From assembly GCA_008508345.1 (NCBI GenBank), contig QNGE01000299.1, positions 216,888 to 280,887 on the forward strand: DNA of 64,000 nucleotides, given 5' to 3'. The position numbers and the translations under genes are program-made. This DNA comes from Paragonimus westermani (Eukaryota; Platyhelminthes; Trematoda; Plagiorchiida; Troglotrematidae). The stretch's first letter is position 1, and the number at the start of each line of letters is the position of its first letter. Below, one piece after another: positions 1 through 12,767 of the stretch. The notes beneath the pieces are model-generated. The model did not search any database and was not told the DNA's origin. It worked only from the letters and a program-made list of their open reading frames with translations.

Positions 1-3000
1 ATTCAACGGATTAAGCCGAATCCATCTGTTTTTAAATAACTGATAGTTTCCAAAAACAATGTTACTGATCTCAGACTGTAGCTTTTGAGAACGGCCAACA
101 AAACAGCGATGTTTACGTTAGCAGAAGTTCAGGAATTTGGATTATTCTGAAGTGAATACCATCCATACTTGAACGTAGCATCAGCATTGAGATAAGCTCT
201 CCGGTTCTGCGTATTGTAGGATCACTAATGTTGTGATTAAGACACTAGTTCCACATGCATGAGGGCTGAGATGAGAATTCCTCTCCGGAAGTTGATGAGC
301 ACTACTAATGAGCTCCGATGAGAAAGAAATTTTTTAGAAATATGCTGGCAGAAAAATTGACCTAGTTACAAATACCGGGATCAAGTTCGAGTGATGTTCA
401 TTTCGGATCACTATTTTTGCCCAACAGCATAAACGTTACTGACTGTATGTTGTAGTTTACTACTATTCAAACAAATTAGCCCATGGCTATCTAAAGCCTT
501 TGTACACATATAACATTAACAGTCCTACGGAATAATCACACAGTCGTCTTGCTAACAATTATGTTGACATAGGTTACCACACTTTTTATGTGCAACATTG
601 ATAATCAATAACCATGAACGCCAGACGCCAATAGAAACACTCTTCCCTGTCTGCCCAGCTATTCATGCGGAAAAAAACTATAAAGTTGGTTTCATAGTTC
701 ATCTGTAATATTTTATCTTGTGGTGGAAATTTTAACCAAAAATAGCCGTTCACTTTTTAAAGTGTCTGTAACCTGGGGAAAGAATTAATCAACTTGACTA
801 GTTACTGACATGCCAAGTCTTGTCCAATATTATCGCACCATTTTAAATTAACACAACAATTTGTGGACCGTTTTATTACCGAAAGTTCTAAGAACAAATT
901 ACTACGCATGTTAATTTTCCAACAAGGCTGTCGTCAAAAAGAGGATCTGTACATACGTGTAAGTGTAGTTGACCTGGATTCGATCACACAGTACATGTGG
1001 GTATTCAGGAAAGCCTAAATCTTAAAGGATAGAACGTTTGAGCTTATACAGACGAACAATCATTGTAGTTTCCGTATTTCAGCTCATCATGACTGTACAG
1101 AACAAACATAATTTGTCGTGACACTGAGTGATGCTGAGTGGTTGAGACTGTTTTGGCTTTCATTTGTGTCTGTCAAATTGTTTCTCCGATTCAGAATTAC
1201 AATCCTGTTCGGTCCGATTTTGGAACAGCTGTTGGAGCTCCTCGACTTAAAACAAAGCTAGATTCCTGCGCCTTCAATATGCATGTAATAATTTCATAAC
1301 GATAGTATCCTATGGAATAAACACGACAAAGTACATAAAAAGTCACTGAGTTTTTCCAAAGCAGCGTCACCAAGTATAGATTGATAGTTTGGTCAAGCAT
1401 CTCCGACAGAACGCATAGTTCTGTATTTTGCTAATTAAGACAATAACGTTAGTATTCCAGTAGCATCTGAGTAGGAGTTGTCACTACGTTATGAAATGAA
1501 TGTGCCGTTCATTTTTATTGTATACCGTTGGCAACAAACTGGTTTTGTCTCTATGGAATCCTCAGTGAGTTCACTGATGATTGATATTTTTATGGGAAAT
1601 GTTGAAAGTGAGGAGATATAATAGTTTCCGGAGTGTAAATAGTGCAGATACTGTGGTCTTCAACCCACTGAACTCATGGCGTCATGTGAGACGGATGATG
1701 ATGACTAACATCAATTCACATTTTCGTCCCATACCGTACAAAATCTTCTACTGTCGTCATTCAATAATTGTGAGTTGTATAAAAGGTTCTGATTTCGGTT
1801 CACGATCACGGAGCCTCAGAAAGAATTCGGGTTCATGTTCTGACTCATATCATGATGTTAGTTATCCACAATTGGGAGTACTATAAGATTTACAAATGTG
1901 ATACACTGGGAAAATCTCACAAATCTTGTCGCAACCAATAATCAAAAGTAGGGATTTTTTTTCAACTTAAACGAACAGTACCCATCCGCTACTTTGCTAA
2001 ACTCTGTGGACAAGTTTAAGTCTGAAAAACAAATTGTCACTGCATGGTTTCAGTTGCAGCAATCGCAATCCGAGATGCATATTCAATTGGGTAGTATTTT
2101 GTTGATGTTTAATTTAACAGTCTAACGGAATGGAATTTCAACCATTAATTTTCACACCCCTCTCACTGTTCTGCTGTTGCACATTTACAGGTTAGTCATT
2201 TGCCTGCGGTCTATCGACTGCAAGGAATCACTCTCATAACCATAATTGTGAATTTAAACCATAGTAAAATCTTGCTGGTTGAAGAATATTGAAGGGTTTT
2301 CTTGAGAAGGTTCGTACTACCATCCATTTTTGGCATTCAAAACAAGAGTAATTCTACTCGCTTGTTTCAGTAGTTGAGTTAAAAATCATTCATGTGTTCT
2401 TGCATCATTAATGAGCAAACGAAAAGCAATATTAGCGCGGTGTACCAAACATCCGGCTGTTAAAACACCATGTTTAAAAATGAGAACTGTTATGTAGTAA
2501 CGGTTGTCAATGGTGCTGGTAGACTTCAGCTTGTAGTGCATTAGAAATCCTAAAGATATAGCCGACCTTTTGGTTCACTTGACGAATTCCATGAGAAATA
2601 TTGGGAAAGATTGACCACTGTTTCCATACATGGAATTTACTGGCTACTGGCTCCGTTTCATGGCCTACGTAGTTGAGCGTTTGCCAGATTTAGGTAGGCT
2701 GTTCCTATTACAATTTTGGACCCAGTCGAAGCCCAAATTTGCCAAAACGGAAAACCCTACAAATCATCAAGTTTGTCAACTTACTTACAGGTAAAAACTA
2801 ATTGTGTTAAACCATTGTGAAAGCCTATTTATAGAAGTGGCGAGCGTTCCCAGTCACATTGGTGGCAACTTTGATCGGAGAATGTGTAATAATCTGCCGT
2901 GAAACAGAATTATCTTTCCGTCTGCATAATTGGGGAGTGACTAGGCTTTTTAAAACCGAAATTAGCCAAGTAGTGCACACAACCAAATTGTTCCCATTAT

Positions 3001-6000
3001 CTGGGTAGTCAACGTGTGACCATTCAACACGGAAGGCATAAATTAGTGCTTTGTGTTACAAGGAGTAACATGACGACTGGCACCATAACTGGTTAGTCGC
3101 AAGTGTTGTTTCAGTACATAATGCAGATAATTAAAAATTCATCCCCGCAGTTGCATCTGATTAAACAGCAACTCAGTAATGAACTAAACTCCGTCATTCT
3201 GAATTCTCCGAGAGACCGGACATGCACGGATTCTTTCAACTCAGGGTTCACCAGTTTTCGCAAATGAAACTACCTTTATTCGTGCATAGCTAAAGTTTGA
3301 TACCACTAGGTTGTCTACTTTCCATCAAAGATCATCCTCTCGTACAGTGACTACCGCTCTTATATTTGTTTCTTATAGCTTTTTGAGTTCTATCGCATTG
3401 CTTATAGGTAGCGTGATAGATATGATAATTTAAAAAACACGGATCACAAAAATGTCGACTTCATCCGGTTTTGTACCAACAGGAGAAACAGCGTGCACAC
3501 ATACGACAAACGCTTCACCGAGTTAATTACGAAACCACACCAGGGTCGGAACCTTCACATTTGGATTCAGTTACCCGCCAAATTTTCTGTTCTAAAAAAT
3601 TCACTAAACTATCCAGAAGCTTGAACATTTAAGCGGAGTTTCTCAAATAGTTTACGCCAAAATCCACCAGCGCCACTGATGGGCACACAGACCATATTAC
3701 TGCCCCTGGGTTTAATCCGACTGAAGTCTGTATTTTTGCAACTGGGTCTTTTTAAGTTTGAAGATAGTCCACATTGCCAGCTTGCAGTGATTATGGTCAC
3801 AAAGGCTCGAGATGATGTCTGCAATGTTTTCCGATGCACACCCTCAAACCGAAACTCCACGACCGAATCAGCTATCTTCTGTGTTACCAATGCAAACCGG
3901 CAATCAGAGACTGAATGTGTCCATCAACACTGCAAACCAATTGCACACAAAGTCCACCATCACAAGTGATACTCATGGAATTACTAGCCCAGCGGATAAG
4001 AGCGTTGTCTCATAAAGTGGTAGATGGTCAGTTCTGTTTCTCGTTTAGACTATTTCCATCAGATGAGTCCAAACAAGTACGAAATTGGTCGTGGGGTTTC
4101 GCTTTGAGCGTGAACAACAAAAAGCACAACAAACCTTATTTCGAGTCGTTGCTGCCGAAACCACTGCATACTGGCGATCATAGGTGGACTGCCTACATCC
4201 GCACTAACAGGGCGTAACCGTTACTCCACTACATTCGTTAGATTGTCATACCTGATCGTTTCAGGACAGTTTCCGGTGGCGCACGAGCATTACAACAGTT
4301 TCAAGTCAAAAGTCATGTTTTGGTTTAATTTCCTACGCCACGGTATTAATTTAGCGACTGCCAGCGAGACCACACACCAACCCTCATGCTTTCCACTGTT
4401 TATTCAAGAATTTGATTTTTCACCCATGTAACTTAAGCTTCTACATATATCTCGACTCTTTTATACTGATTGGTAATTACAGTCCGATGAAACACTCATG
4501 CGCTCACAAGCACCCACGTACACCCTTTCGATGGTTCGGAAAACTATTGATTGTCAAGTGAAAAATTGCTTTTAATTCCGTTCCTGCTTTCCTTCATCTG
4601 ACAGTCCGATCAACGAATTTCCAGTAGAATGAGGAAATCGTGATAATTAGTTGAGAAAGCGTTATTTGCTTCCCTCGTGTAGCGTGGGAAATTTTGAATC
4701 ATAGTCATATGGGAAGACTTGGGTAGGTTGCCTGCAATTTACATACTTCAGTTAAGAGTAAACATGTAACTTTGATAGAATCCTGTTAGTTTTTTGTTGC
4801 ATGAAGAATGCCATTTCAATACGTTGTAGTCATCGTATTTAGACGGAAAAAAGCTATAGATCCAACTACTTCTTTCATTAAAGCTCTCAGTAGGGCATAT
4901 GCTTGTTATGTACCGGAAACAGCTCCGGATGTTCCGATTTATAATCGAGCGCGCTAAACGATGCCCAGTTGAGCTGTCATCTAGTAGTCAGTTCTAAACC
5001 AACGGCCGTATTATTGTATGACTATTGCTCAGAACACCAAGGCATCTCTAGTATATGTACAACAATCACAAGTATAGTGACATGCATAACCTTGAGATCA
5101 ACAGGTACAAGTCAGTTACCTAGAAAGTTACCGTAGTGCGATCAGATCCGTTATCAAGAGCATGCACTCCTTGTGCATTCCTTGACCTTATTCATTGTTG
5201 TTCACGCTTGTCACAATATGTCTCAGTGGTGTCACAACCGATCCAGAAGAAGGTAGCTGCTGTGCAAGTCGGCGATCTTAGGATTCTGCCAAACTGCCAA
5301 GCTACTTTTTGTTCAATGTACTCTCAAAAAATTCGTACAACTCGAACATTAATCACGAGCGACTGCAAGTGAACCTTAATGATGCGATGATTGGGTGATG
5401 TTTATTATGAAGCCACGGGAGTTGAAAAAAATAATCCCATCTTGAAATCACGAAGAGTCTGAACACCACAAATGTTTTGCTACAGACAGAGTGATGAGGA
5501 AAGTTCTTCACTCTGAAATTGGTTTGTCACAAGTTTTACTGGCGTTTGCATGCTAAATTTTTTTCGAACAGTGTTCAACCTGTAACCGCTGACTACACAT
5601 CAGTATCCTTCATTATTCTGTTAATCATTGTGAGTAAAATGGCTTGAGCGTTTTGTTTGTTAGAGAACCATCATCATCAGCATGACTGCCATTTATTTGC
5701 ACGGTTCCTTATCTTTCCGTAAGTATAAGAGTTTCAGTTGACAGGACGTTCACAGACAAGAGAATAATCTCCGCTACGTTTACAGAAAGACAGGCTGGTC
5801 GCATATGAGAACAGTGCCTGCAGTTAAGTCGCAATGCGCTAGTGAAATTCACAGGGTGGAGCAGCAACTCTAACACTTGAACGACGTTCCTCTGCCGGAG
5901 ATTTTTGTTGATACGCTACGTACTGTAGTTAGAATAGCTATTTTGTTAAATGCGAACGCACTGTTCGAATCCTGTTTTTCTGCAGAAATAGTATTATTAA

Positions 6001-7300
6001 ATGTTAAGCTTACATAAACGCAATTTGACAGACAATGTCGTCATTTCTCAATTCCGTTTCATACATCTAATGATAAGTGGTTGGAAACCAGTTAGCCTTC
6101 CGTTACTTTGGTTATCCAATGAATTTTACAATAAACTATGCTTCGCAAATAAGCATGGTCTGCCATCAAAATTGAAATACTTCCAATTTTTCCTAAATCC
6201 TATATTTTTGATAAAAAAACTGTAAAATATAAAGTATGTTGGTCCCATTAAATTATCAAGGTTTGTCGTATTCACAATTACCAAACCGACTAGTCCATTT
6301 GCCAAGTACACCCCGTAGTCTACTTCATATCATCTTAATTATCTATCGTTTTATTCGAATTCGCCGATGGACTTTTTATCCAAACACTGTAGTAATCACG
6401 GTAGTTCGTTGCCTACCAATCGCTTATAGTCGTTTTTGTATTTTCATCAACCGTGTTCTCGACAGAGATTGTTTGGTCTCGTTTGAAAATGTCTTTCTGC
6501 CTTATTAAAATTCACACAGAAGCACTTGTGAATCAAATTTAACATTTTTTGTGCCGATTTGCGAAGAACTGCAAGTGAAACGTTTCCTATCCAAATCTGA
6601 CTACGTTACCACACTGGAACGAGTAGTAATCGTCAAAAACACTGTGATCTGCCACCGTCTTGCTGTGATTTGAATGTCGCTATTCTCAGCCAAACAAGGT
6701 AACGGACAAAGTCAGTTAACTTCGAGCACTGAAACAACTGGCCACGATTGGTTCTCACAAACCACCAAACCTTAAATGTGTGCTGTTTTTGTTCAGCGGA
6801 GCTGTTGGAAAGAATCTATTACCGTTGTCATTCACTTTATCCCAACATCGACTGATTACGCAATAAGGACTGACTTTCGTTTGTTCAGTTAGCCTTCTTT
6901 TAACTTGACTCGATATAATTCAGTGGAACTCTTCAAACTGACCGTCAAAGACCAAATTTTACCAGTCGGATGACACATGGAAGGCGATTTGGTTGCAAAA
7001 ATTCATTGGTGATCGAACAAAAGTTGAAGTGGACACAACGCATGATGTTCGCGATTAGGCCAATGTATCCTACAACATCTGACTGACTGGACGGGTACAT
7101 TAAACATTCCGGACCACAACAACTTGTGAAATCCTATTTACTGTCACCATTGTTCACTTATCCCAGCTGAACACTTCAAGACGATAAAGATTCTTTGACC
7201 GACCGACAAACATCCCGTATGGCATTTCTCTCTGATAAGTGAGAATTCAAACAATGACTATTCACTTTCTCTGAAACTCTAAATTGAAATTTAATTTACT
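1..7300. other. Non-coding stretch, no supported gene
   Basis: This stretch is AT-rich, with short random open frames on both strands. None has convincing splice sites together with recognisable protein similarity. The busiest part is 3,600-4,220, where frames overlap on both strands. One plus-strand frame there (about 3,810-4,015) is rich in S, T, N, Q and P and ends at a TAA, but it has no good acceptor. I read the region as intron or intergenic DNA. Confidence 0.5.
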
Positions 7301-7490
7301 GATGAGTAGTTGGGGATTTGGTTTATTTTCAAGTTGAACATTACTCACATTTGATTGCAACCTTCGCATTCATATAGACTTTCCAGTCAGCCTTTTCGAA
7401 AACAAGCACTAGACTCGAATTTTGCTCTCATTGCAGCTGATCGGTAGTGCATATCATTGTCACGGCCGATTTGAACTCCGGCCATTCATT
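7301..7490 (-). repeat. tRNA-derived SINE, 5'-truncated copy
   Basis: Read on the minus strand, this shares its body with copies near 52.5, 55.3, 56.6 and 59.5 kb. Shared blocks include CTAGTGCTT, TTCGAAAA, GGAAAGTCTATATGAATGCG and AATGTGAGTAATGTTCAACT. The block at 7,461-7,485 keeps the B-box-like GGAGTTCAAAT and GGCCGTG. The A-box part of the tRNA-like head is lost. No flanking target-site duplication was found by eye. Confidence 0.6.
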
Positions 7491-9896
7491 TAGTGTTTGT
7501 TCAGATGCGGAGGTAAAAGAAAGGACGAATTGGTGACAGAGTTGATAAACTGAAGAATGTTTTTTATCCAGCAAAGGCAGCCCAGAGGACCAATGCTGGG
7601 AAGCCAGCACACATGCGTGAAAGTAGGCCCCGATGAAAGCCATGAACATTATCCTTTGCCATATAATATTCAAGACCATTAGTCGAAGTTAACGGTTGCT
7701 GACCATTTGTTATGCCTACGATTATACTGTGTGCATAGGATCCATAAAGGTTGTAAACTAGAACTTACGCTGTCCACTTCTGTCAAAGAGTTTACGCTGT
7801 GTTTCACGAGAATGTGCGAATTAGTGCACTGCTCGAATCATTAACAGTAATTCTACTGCATCCCAAAGTTAAACATTTGTTCAAATGAGCCAGGTCCTGT
7901 TTAGGTCTGTTTCATTACTGACGGACGCCCAGTCATTCGTGTAATAGCACGTTCTTTTTCCAATCCCTGCGACATTCTGGCATCCAGAATGGGAAGTTTA
8001 GTTATTCATTTGCCGCCTTGTTAAAACTGGTTTTGTGACGGCCCTCACCATTGCCATTGCATAGGTAAATTATCGTCTCTAGTGTTGGTTATTGAAAAAA
8101 AGCGTGACTGCTCAGTCGGATTTTTCATCACTCAGTATGAACTCGAGCCATCGTTGAAAGATTCAATGGTGGCTAATTCACACATTATGAACAGGGACGA
8201 TTTGTAATTTATTTATTTGAGGCGTTGATTGACTGAAGCTGTTTTGAACCACAAACCACCACTGTATAAATGGGGGTCATCGAATTACTAGTCAGGTGAA
8301 ACGAAGCAAGTTGGGCGCTTCTGTTTATTGATCGTGGTGCGGAGGATCAAAACAAGTTGCCCAGATATCCTCCCAATCGACCATTTGTTGACAAGTAAAG
8401 TACTCATTATGGAGAATTTGTTCATTACTAACACAATACACACAATAACGAGTTCAACAAATGTAGTTTCAGCCCTAAGTCATTCGCATATGGTCGCGTT
8501 TTTAGGCAGCGAAAATTTGCAGTCAAAGGGATTGTTTACCTGCGCGTGCAACCACTACACATCTTTACTAGGGTACGTTGTGGAGTTCCACGTATAGTTG
8601 AGTCACTTCCATCAAATTACACCGGGAGTAATCTGCTTATCAGTCAGAATCGGTTGTGTTTACGTTACAGGTAGGTGCACACATCCGTAATGCACGTGAA
8701 TTTACACATATCTTAGGACCATATATGCGGCATTTTGAGGCGTCAGGTCAAATGTCTACTATGCATTGTGCAATAGACAAACTGAAGCCGATCAGAGACA
8801 GACAATCGCACACAAGTCATATTTGGTTTACGTACCTCCGTCAGCATGACGAAGTAACGGCTCCCAGGCTAGGCGGTGGCAAGCACGTAATGAGACTTCT
8901 TATATTTGATAAACACTGTATAATGAGGTCATTACTTTGTTGGCGGATTGATTTTCTAACAAACCAAGAAATCGTTTGCTTAACCAGTCAAATGATTGAT
9001 TGACCAAGGAACGACAACTAAAACATACTTGGATTAACGTTAAAAATTGCTGACCTCCCAATTGTGCATGTGTTCGGACAAGCAGTGGAGTAAACGTCCT
9101 GTCTACCGTGCATGTCCTCGACGAACGGATGGAGGTTTCACCGGTCTTGCGGATTTTTTGGCATACATCTGACATATTTTTGGGTGTCATAATGGCACCT
9201 AGTTAGCAAATTTGATATTTAAAGTGCGCTTTGGAGCATTACTTATTAATTGCCACTGAAAATTTAGTGTGGACTATCATATTCCTCGGAATAATTTAAT
9301 AACACGGTCACAAGGTCAATGTCTTTTCAATGACCTCTCAAGGTCCCTCACATAGCCTGTTGCAAAAGGAAACCTGCATTACTGACCAAAAGGAACATGA
9401 GCAAAAATTAGCATTGATCACTCTCTAGATGACATCCGTGAGTGATCACATGACTCATCCCAAAAAGCTCTGGGGCATGTTAATATGTTCTGAAAATATA
9501 GCAGCTTTTAAATCGATTTATCACCGTGGTCACCGCAAACTTGGGTAATCCTACGTTCCGCCAAAGTTTCGATTTTTTGTGTGGACTGTGGTGAATTCTA
9601 ACGTTTAGCCAGCAGATACGGTGTGTCGATTAATCGATTAAACTATTATGGACCGGTACTTGGTTGTCAGTGTTAGCTGGTCAATGATCATTTACGTGGA
9701 CTAATTTTCTACCGGGGTAGAATTCAAATAATTCGGAGACAACGGGATAGAAACGCTTAAAATGCCAACTAAAACCGTTAATTATCATGACCTACTCCGA
9801 AGGACTGTGACAAACTGAGGAGAAAAATCCAGTAGGCGGTCTCACCGTTTAAGACGGCCTATCTCGTTGCAGAGTTGAGAAGCCTGAGGTACTTAC
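7491..9896. other. Non-coding stretch, no supported gene
   Basis: Several open frames of 60-115 codons occur, for example plus-strand 8,656-9,003 after a plausible acceptor ending at 8,670, and minus-strand 9,190-8,900. Neither has a matching partner splice site strong enough to call, and no domain is recognisable. No repeat matching the window's SINE or PLE families was seen. Confidence 0.45.
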
Positions 9897-10010
9897 GAAC
9901 CGTTTTTGCTTTTACTCGGGGTTACTGATATGCAACCACACAGAATGAATTTCTTACGAAATACTTCAGCTGTTGACTGTAACAGAACCGACGGGCGTGC
10001 ACAGTTACAG
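9897..10010 (-). CDS. Candidate internal exon, function unknown
   Basis: On the minus strand a very pyrimidine-rich acceptor (TTTCAGCTCTTCTTCTTTTAG) precedes an open frame that ends at a GTAAGT donor. The exon is 114 nt and symmetric (phase 2 in, phase 2 out). It encodes about 37 residues, beginning CNCARPSVLLQ and ending SVTPSKSKNG. The FILCGCISV segment faintly resembles the first strand of a PTB-like domain, but I would not assign one. It lies downstream of other minus-strand exon candidates at 10.6 and 12.1-12.8 kb and could belong to the same gene. A chance match of ORF and splice signals is possible. Confidence 0.35.
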
Positions 10011-10592
10011 CTAAAAGAAGAAGAGCTGAAAGAAAGTTTGTATCTAACTCCGTAACCCGCTAAAAGTGGTCCATATCGAAATTTGAACATATCGTATACA
10101 CAGATCCACCTATCTTCTCACTAGCTGACAGCAACTCACGTTTAGTTAACTTTATTAAAATCCTGGAAATTAGACAATTAAGATTTTTCACGCCTTTCTT
10201 CAGAACGGGGTTCTTTTGGACTTCATTTCGCTCTGAATTTAGTTACGCAAAAAACGTGAGTAACGCTGTATATGTATACGGATCCGTGTAAAATTTCTAA
10301 GTCATTTCTACTCTCGGAAATCTAACTACACAAAGATTACCCCCGAAAGGTTCCCCGTTTCTTCTGTTAGATATAATTTTTAAACCTTTAAAATGCCATT
10401 GCGTGTATTTTCAAAGAAATACTCTACTGAGCCATGTAACATGAGTTTAAAGTAAGAGCTTCATGATGACTGTTATATTGATCGTAATATCAAGGAATCT
10501 GAGTCACCTAATCTGAGCGTACCACAGTGTCACCATTCGTATCACTCCTTGATGCACAACCAGATTTAAAAATTTTTGGTTCCACTTTTAAT

Positions 10593-10726
10593 TCAACCAC
10601 TGTAATTCATTTTTATTCCCCTTATTGATTGAGATGCGGTAGCAATGATGACCAGAGCGTCATCGTTGGGAATGGAAACAACGAATTGTTGACCGGAAGA
10701 AAGTCGATGACTATCAATGCTGTTCA
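10593..10726 (-). CDS. Candidate terminal exon, function unknown
   Basis: On the minus strand, TTAATTTGTTCAG forms a good acceptor. It is followed by 2 nt and 43 open codons to a TGA at 10,595-10,593. The peptide has alternating hydrophobic stretches (QQFVVSIP, ALVIIATAS). The incoming phase 1 matches the outgoing phase of the signal-anchor exon at 12,539-12,767, so the two could be joined, with the vWA-like exon in between either skipped or belonging elsewhere. No family was recognised. Confidence 0.3.
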
Positions 10727-11504
10727 CTGAACAAATTAATATGGCCAGTGATTTCCATCGGGTGAAAGGACGTATTCGCTTTCTCGTGTGGAACACGAAC
10801 CCATATTTTTTACCAATTACTCTCAAAACTCAACCGTTTTTGCTCTGTGTACGACGTCAAAGTGCACGTAATTTCACTTAAAAAATTCAACTACTGCACG
10901 ACACTTGCCGAAAACAATGCTTTAAAGGCAAGCAGTATGAAGGTGGGATGAGATCTAGCTGACTAGTGCTTTTGTCACGCACATTTGAGTAAATTAAAGA
11001 CAGAAATTCAAAGACAAACAACGTACGCAGTCCGGAATGATAGAATTATATTATACTTCCTGAATTGCACCGTTGCATTTTCCAAGGCTTACTTAGTACT
11101 TATATTTGAGAGCGATTTAATTTTCGAGCGTTATGTCACACAGTCCTGAAAACTTGACGTATGTGTTAAGAAACCCTTTTGTTCTAGTCACACATTTGCT
11201 TTTGGGTAAAATGCAAGAGTTAACTGAACTAAATCTTCACTTCAGTCTTGTTAACAGTGGCAGAAAAACAAAATGCCTTAGTTTATTTCCCTGCGTGTGA
11301 ATATCAGGGCATCTTGTCTAGTCACAAGTCTGCTTGAACCCAAGAAATATTGTTTACGTACTTAGTTTACCAAAAATTTGTGCAAGGCGAACCAAGGTCA
11401 AACCTATGCAGCAAGAACTGTGAAGTTTCAGTCTATAACTTCGTGAGTTGTCAATGAGATACGTTTCATGTACGGAACATTGATGGTTAAAAAAAGCTGA
11501 CCTC

Positions 11505-11714
11505 TGATAAACAGAATGGGAATAACACAACGTTTCGAGCAAGTTGTAATACTCTACGTTTCAACCACCTCGGGTGACCTTCCTCAGGATTGTTTTAATC
11601 GAAATCGAAGGTGATTTCGATTAAAACAATCCTGAGGAAGGTCACCCGAGGTGGTTGAAACGTAGAGTATTACAACTTGCTCGAAACGTTGTGTTATTCC
11701 CATTATGTTTATCA
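11505..11714. repeat. Near-perfect 102-nt inverted repeat (palindrome)
   Basis: Arms 11,505-11,606 and 11,613-11,714 are reverse complements with one mismatch (11,514 against 11,705), separated by a 6-nt spacer GAAGGT. The right arm contains GGTCACCCGAGGTGGTTGAA followed by CGTAGAGTATTACAACTTGC. About 83 nt of it recurs once more at 56,884-56,967 at roughly 90% identity, so the arm is a dispersed repeat end rather than unique DNA. The sequence resembles the terminal region of PLEs, which often occur as inverted or partly duplicated copies. The near identity of the arms implies a recent inversion or duplication, or an assembly or library fold-back artefact. Confidence 0.9.
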
Positions 11715-12146
11715 ATAACAACAATACCAAAACCATCAACCCGAGCTACAAACAACACCACCACTGTTCCCAACTATCAGAAACCCATAACACAATTATC
11801 GAAAAGTTATTTTTCACACTATACTTGGTGAGCTAAGCTCATTTGCAAAATATCAACTCAGAAATCAATTTGGTAGATTTGTATACACAGCTTCATGGGA
11901 TTTAGTTAATTTGGTACACAGTTTCAATTATTACCACAAACGATAAGTCAATTGTTTTGGCCCAACCTGCATATAGAGGGTTCAATTAATGGATCAGCTA
12001 TAATTTTTGACACTGTTTGTTGAAAACGCTGCCAGTTATTAAAATAGCTGACTTCTCATAACAAGGTTATAAGGTTCGTGTTGACTACTGCTAACGAACG
12101 TTCTGAAATAGATGCTGAAGGGGAGAGAACTCTGCACGATATATAC

Positions 12147-12327
12147 CTTACGAACACATCGAATAATGCTGTACATCGTATAATGCTCTCCGTTAATAAA
12201 CTGCAAATGATACATTGTTACCACCACGTTTCGAGTATTCAAGGTGGCTTCTAACGGGAGTATGTTTTGATACAGTTCGATCACAGCATTGTTGCTAAAG
12301 ACAACCCAAGCTGTTCGCACCCCAGAC
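12147..12327 (-). CDS. Candidate exon, part of a von Willebrand A-like domain
   Basis: The minus-strand exon has an acceptor (AATTACAAAG before GTCTGG) and a donor (CGTAAG before GTATAT). It starts in phase 2, leaves in phase 0 and encodes 60 residues. RTAWVVFSNNAVIEL matches the usual central vWA strand (R-x-G-x-V-x-F-S). LQFINGEHYTM matches the later glycine/threonine loop that supplies a metal-site Thr. The DxSxS part of the metal site should sit in an upstream exon and was not found. vWA domains mediate adhesion and extracellular protein contacts. The adjacent signal-anchor exon at 12,539-12,767 would fit a membrane-anchored vWA protein, but their phases (1 out, 2 in) do not join directly. 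Confidence 0.45.
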
Positions 12328-12538
12328 CTTTGTAATTAACTTGCAGATTTTTGTCATTCTCAGTTCTTCCGTTGGCAACACCCAGATAATTTAGCGGTTC
12401 ATAGAAAAATTACAGTCATTGTAATTGCCAATATTCTTTAAAATTCAGTCTTAAATAAACTAGAACGAACATACTATGATGCAAGAAACTAAAGAACTGA
12501 ATTCAAAATAAAACCGGTTTTCGATGGGAAAAACTTAC

Positions 12539-12767
12539 GTTTTTCACAGCACTGATAAGAAACCCCATAGTAGACAGCCATTCCCGAGGCAAACAACAGT
12601 AGAATTAGTAGTAGTGTGATAATGCCGTAGAAAATTCCGAGTTGAGCACGTACATGTCTACGTCGCCTGCCTCTACCCTCAGCAAAATTCACATCGGTTT
12701 GTCCGTCTGACATGGAATTGACTGGAGGGTTTTTGGTTAATTTTTCGACTTCCGGGGAGGTCGACAT
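12539..12767 (-). CDS. Probable first coding exon of a single-pass membrane protein
   Basis: ATG at 12,767 opens a frame of 76 codons plus one base, up to a consensus donor (AAAAAC before GTAAGT). The N-terminal ~40 residues are polar and acidic, then basic (GRGRRRRHVRAQ). A strongly hydrophobic segment follows at about residues 43-67 (LGIFYGIITLLLILLLFASG), then YQCCEK. Positive charges before the membrane segment predict a type II signal anchor with the C-terminal part outside the cell. An upstream AG at 12,777-12,776 could make this an internal exon, but the topology favours a start here. The family is not recognised. Confidence 0.5.

Noticed and set aside
3679..4217. Three overlapping plus-strand frames and one minus frame
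   Set aside because: The S/T/N/Q/P-rich frame at 3,812-4,015 looks protein-like but has no good acceptor or donor. Several registers are open at once, so coding status cannot be decided.
8656..9003. 115-codon plus frame after acceptor-like TTACGTTACAG
   Set aside because: Acceptor plausible, but no consensus donor within the frame and no domain.
8900..9190. 96-codon minus frame with a GTATGT donor-like site
   Set aside because: The acceptor lacks a pyrimidine tract and no homology is apparent; overlaps another open frame on the plus strand.
11354..11542. Minus frame adjoining the palindrome
   Set aside because: Its apparent acceptor lies inside the palindromic repeat and the peptide resembles nothing; likely chance.
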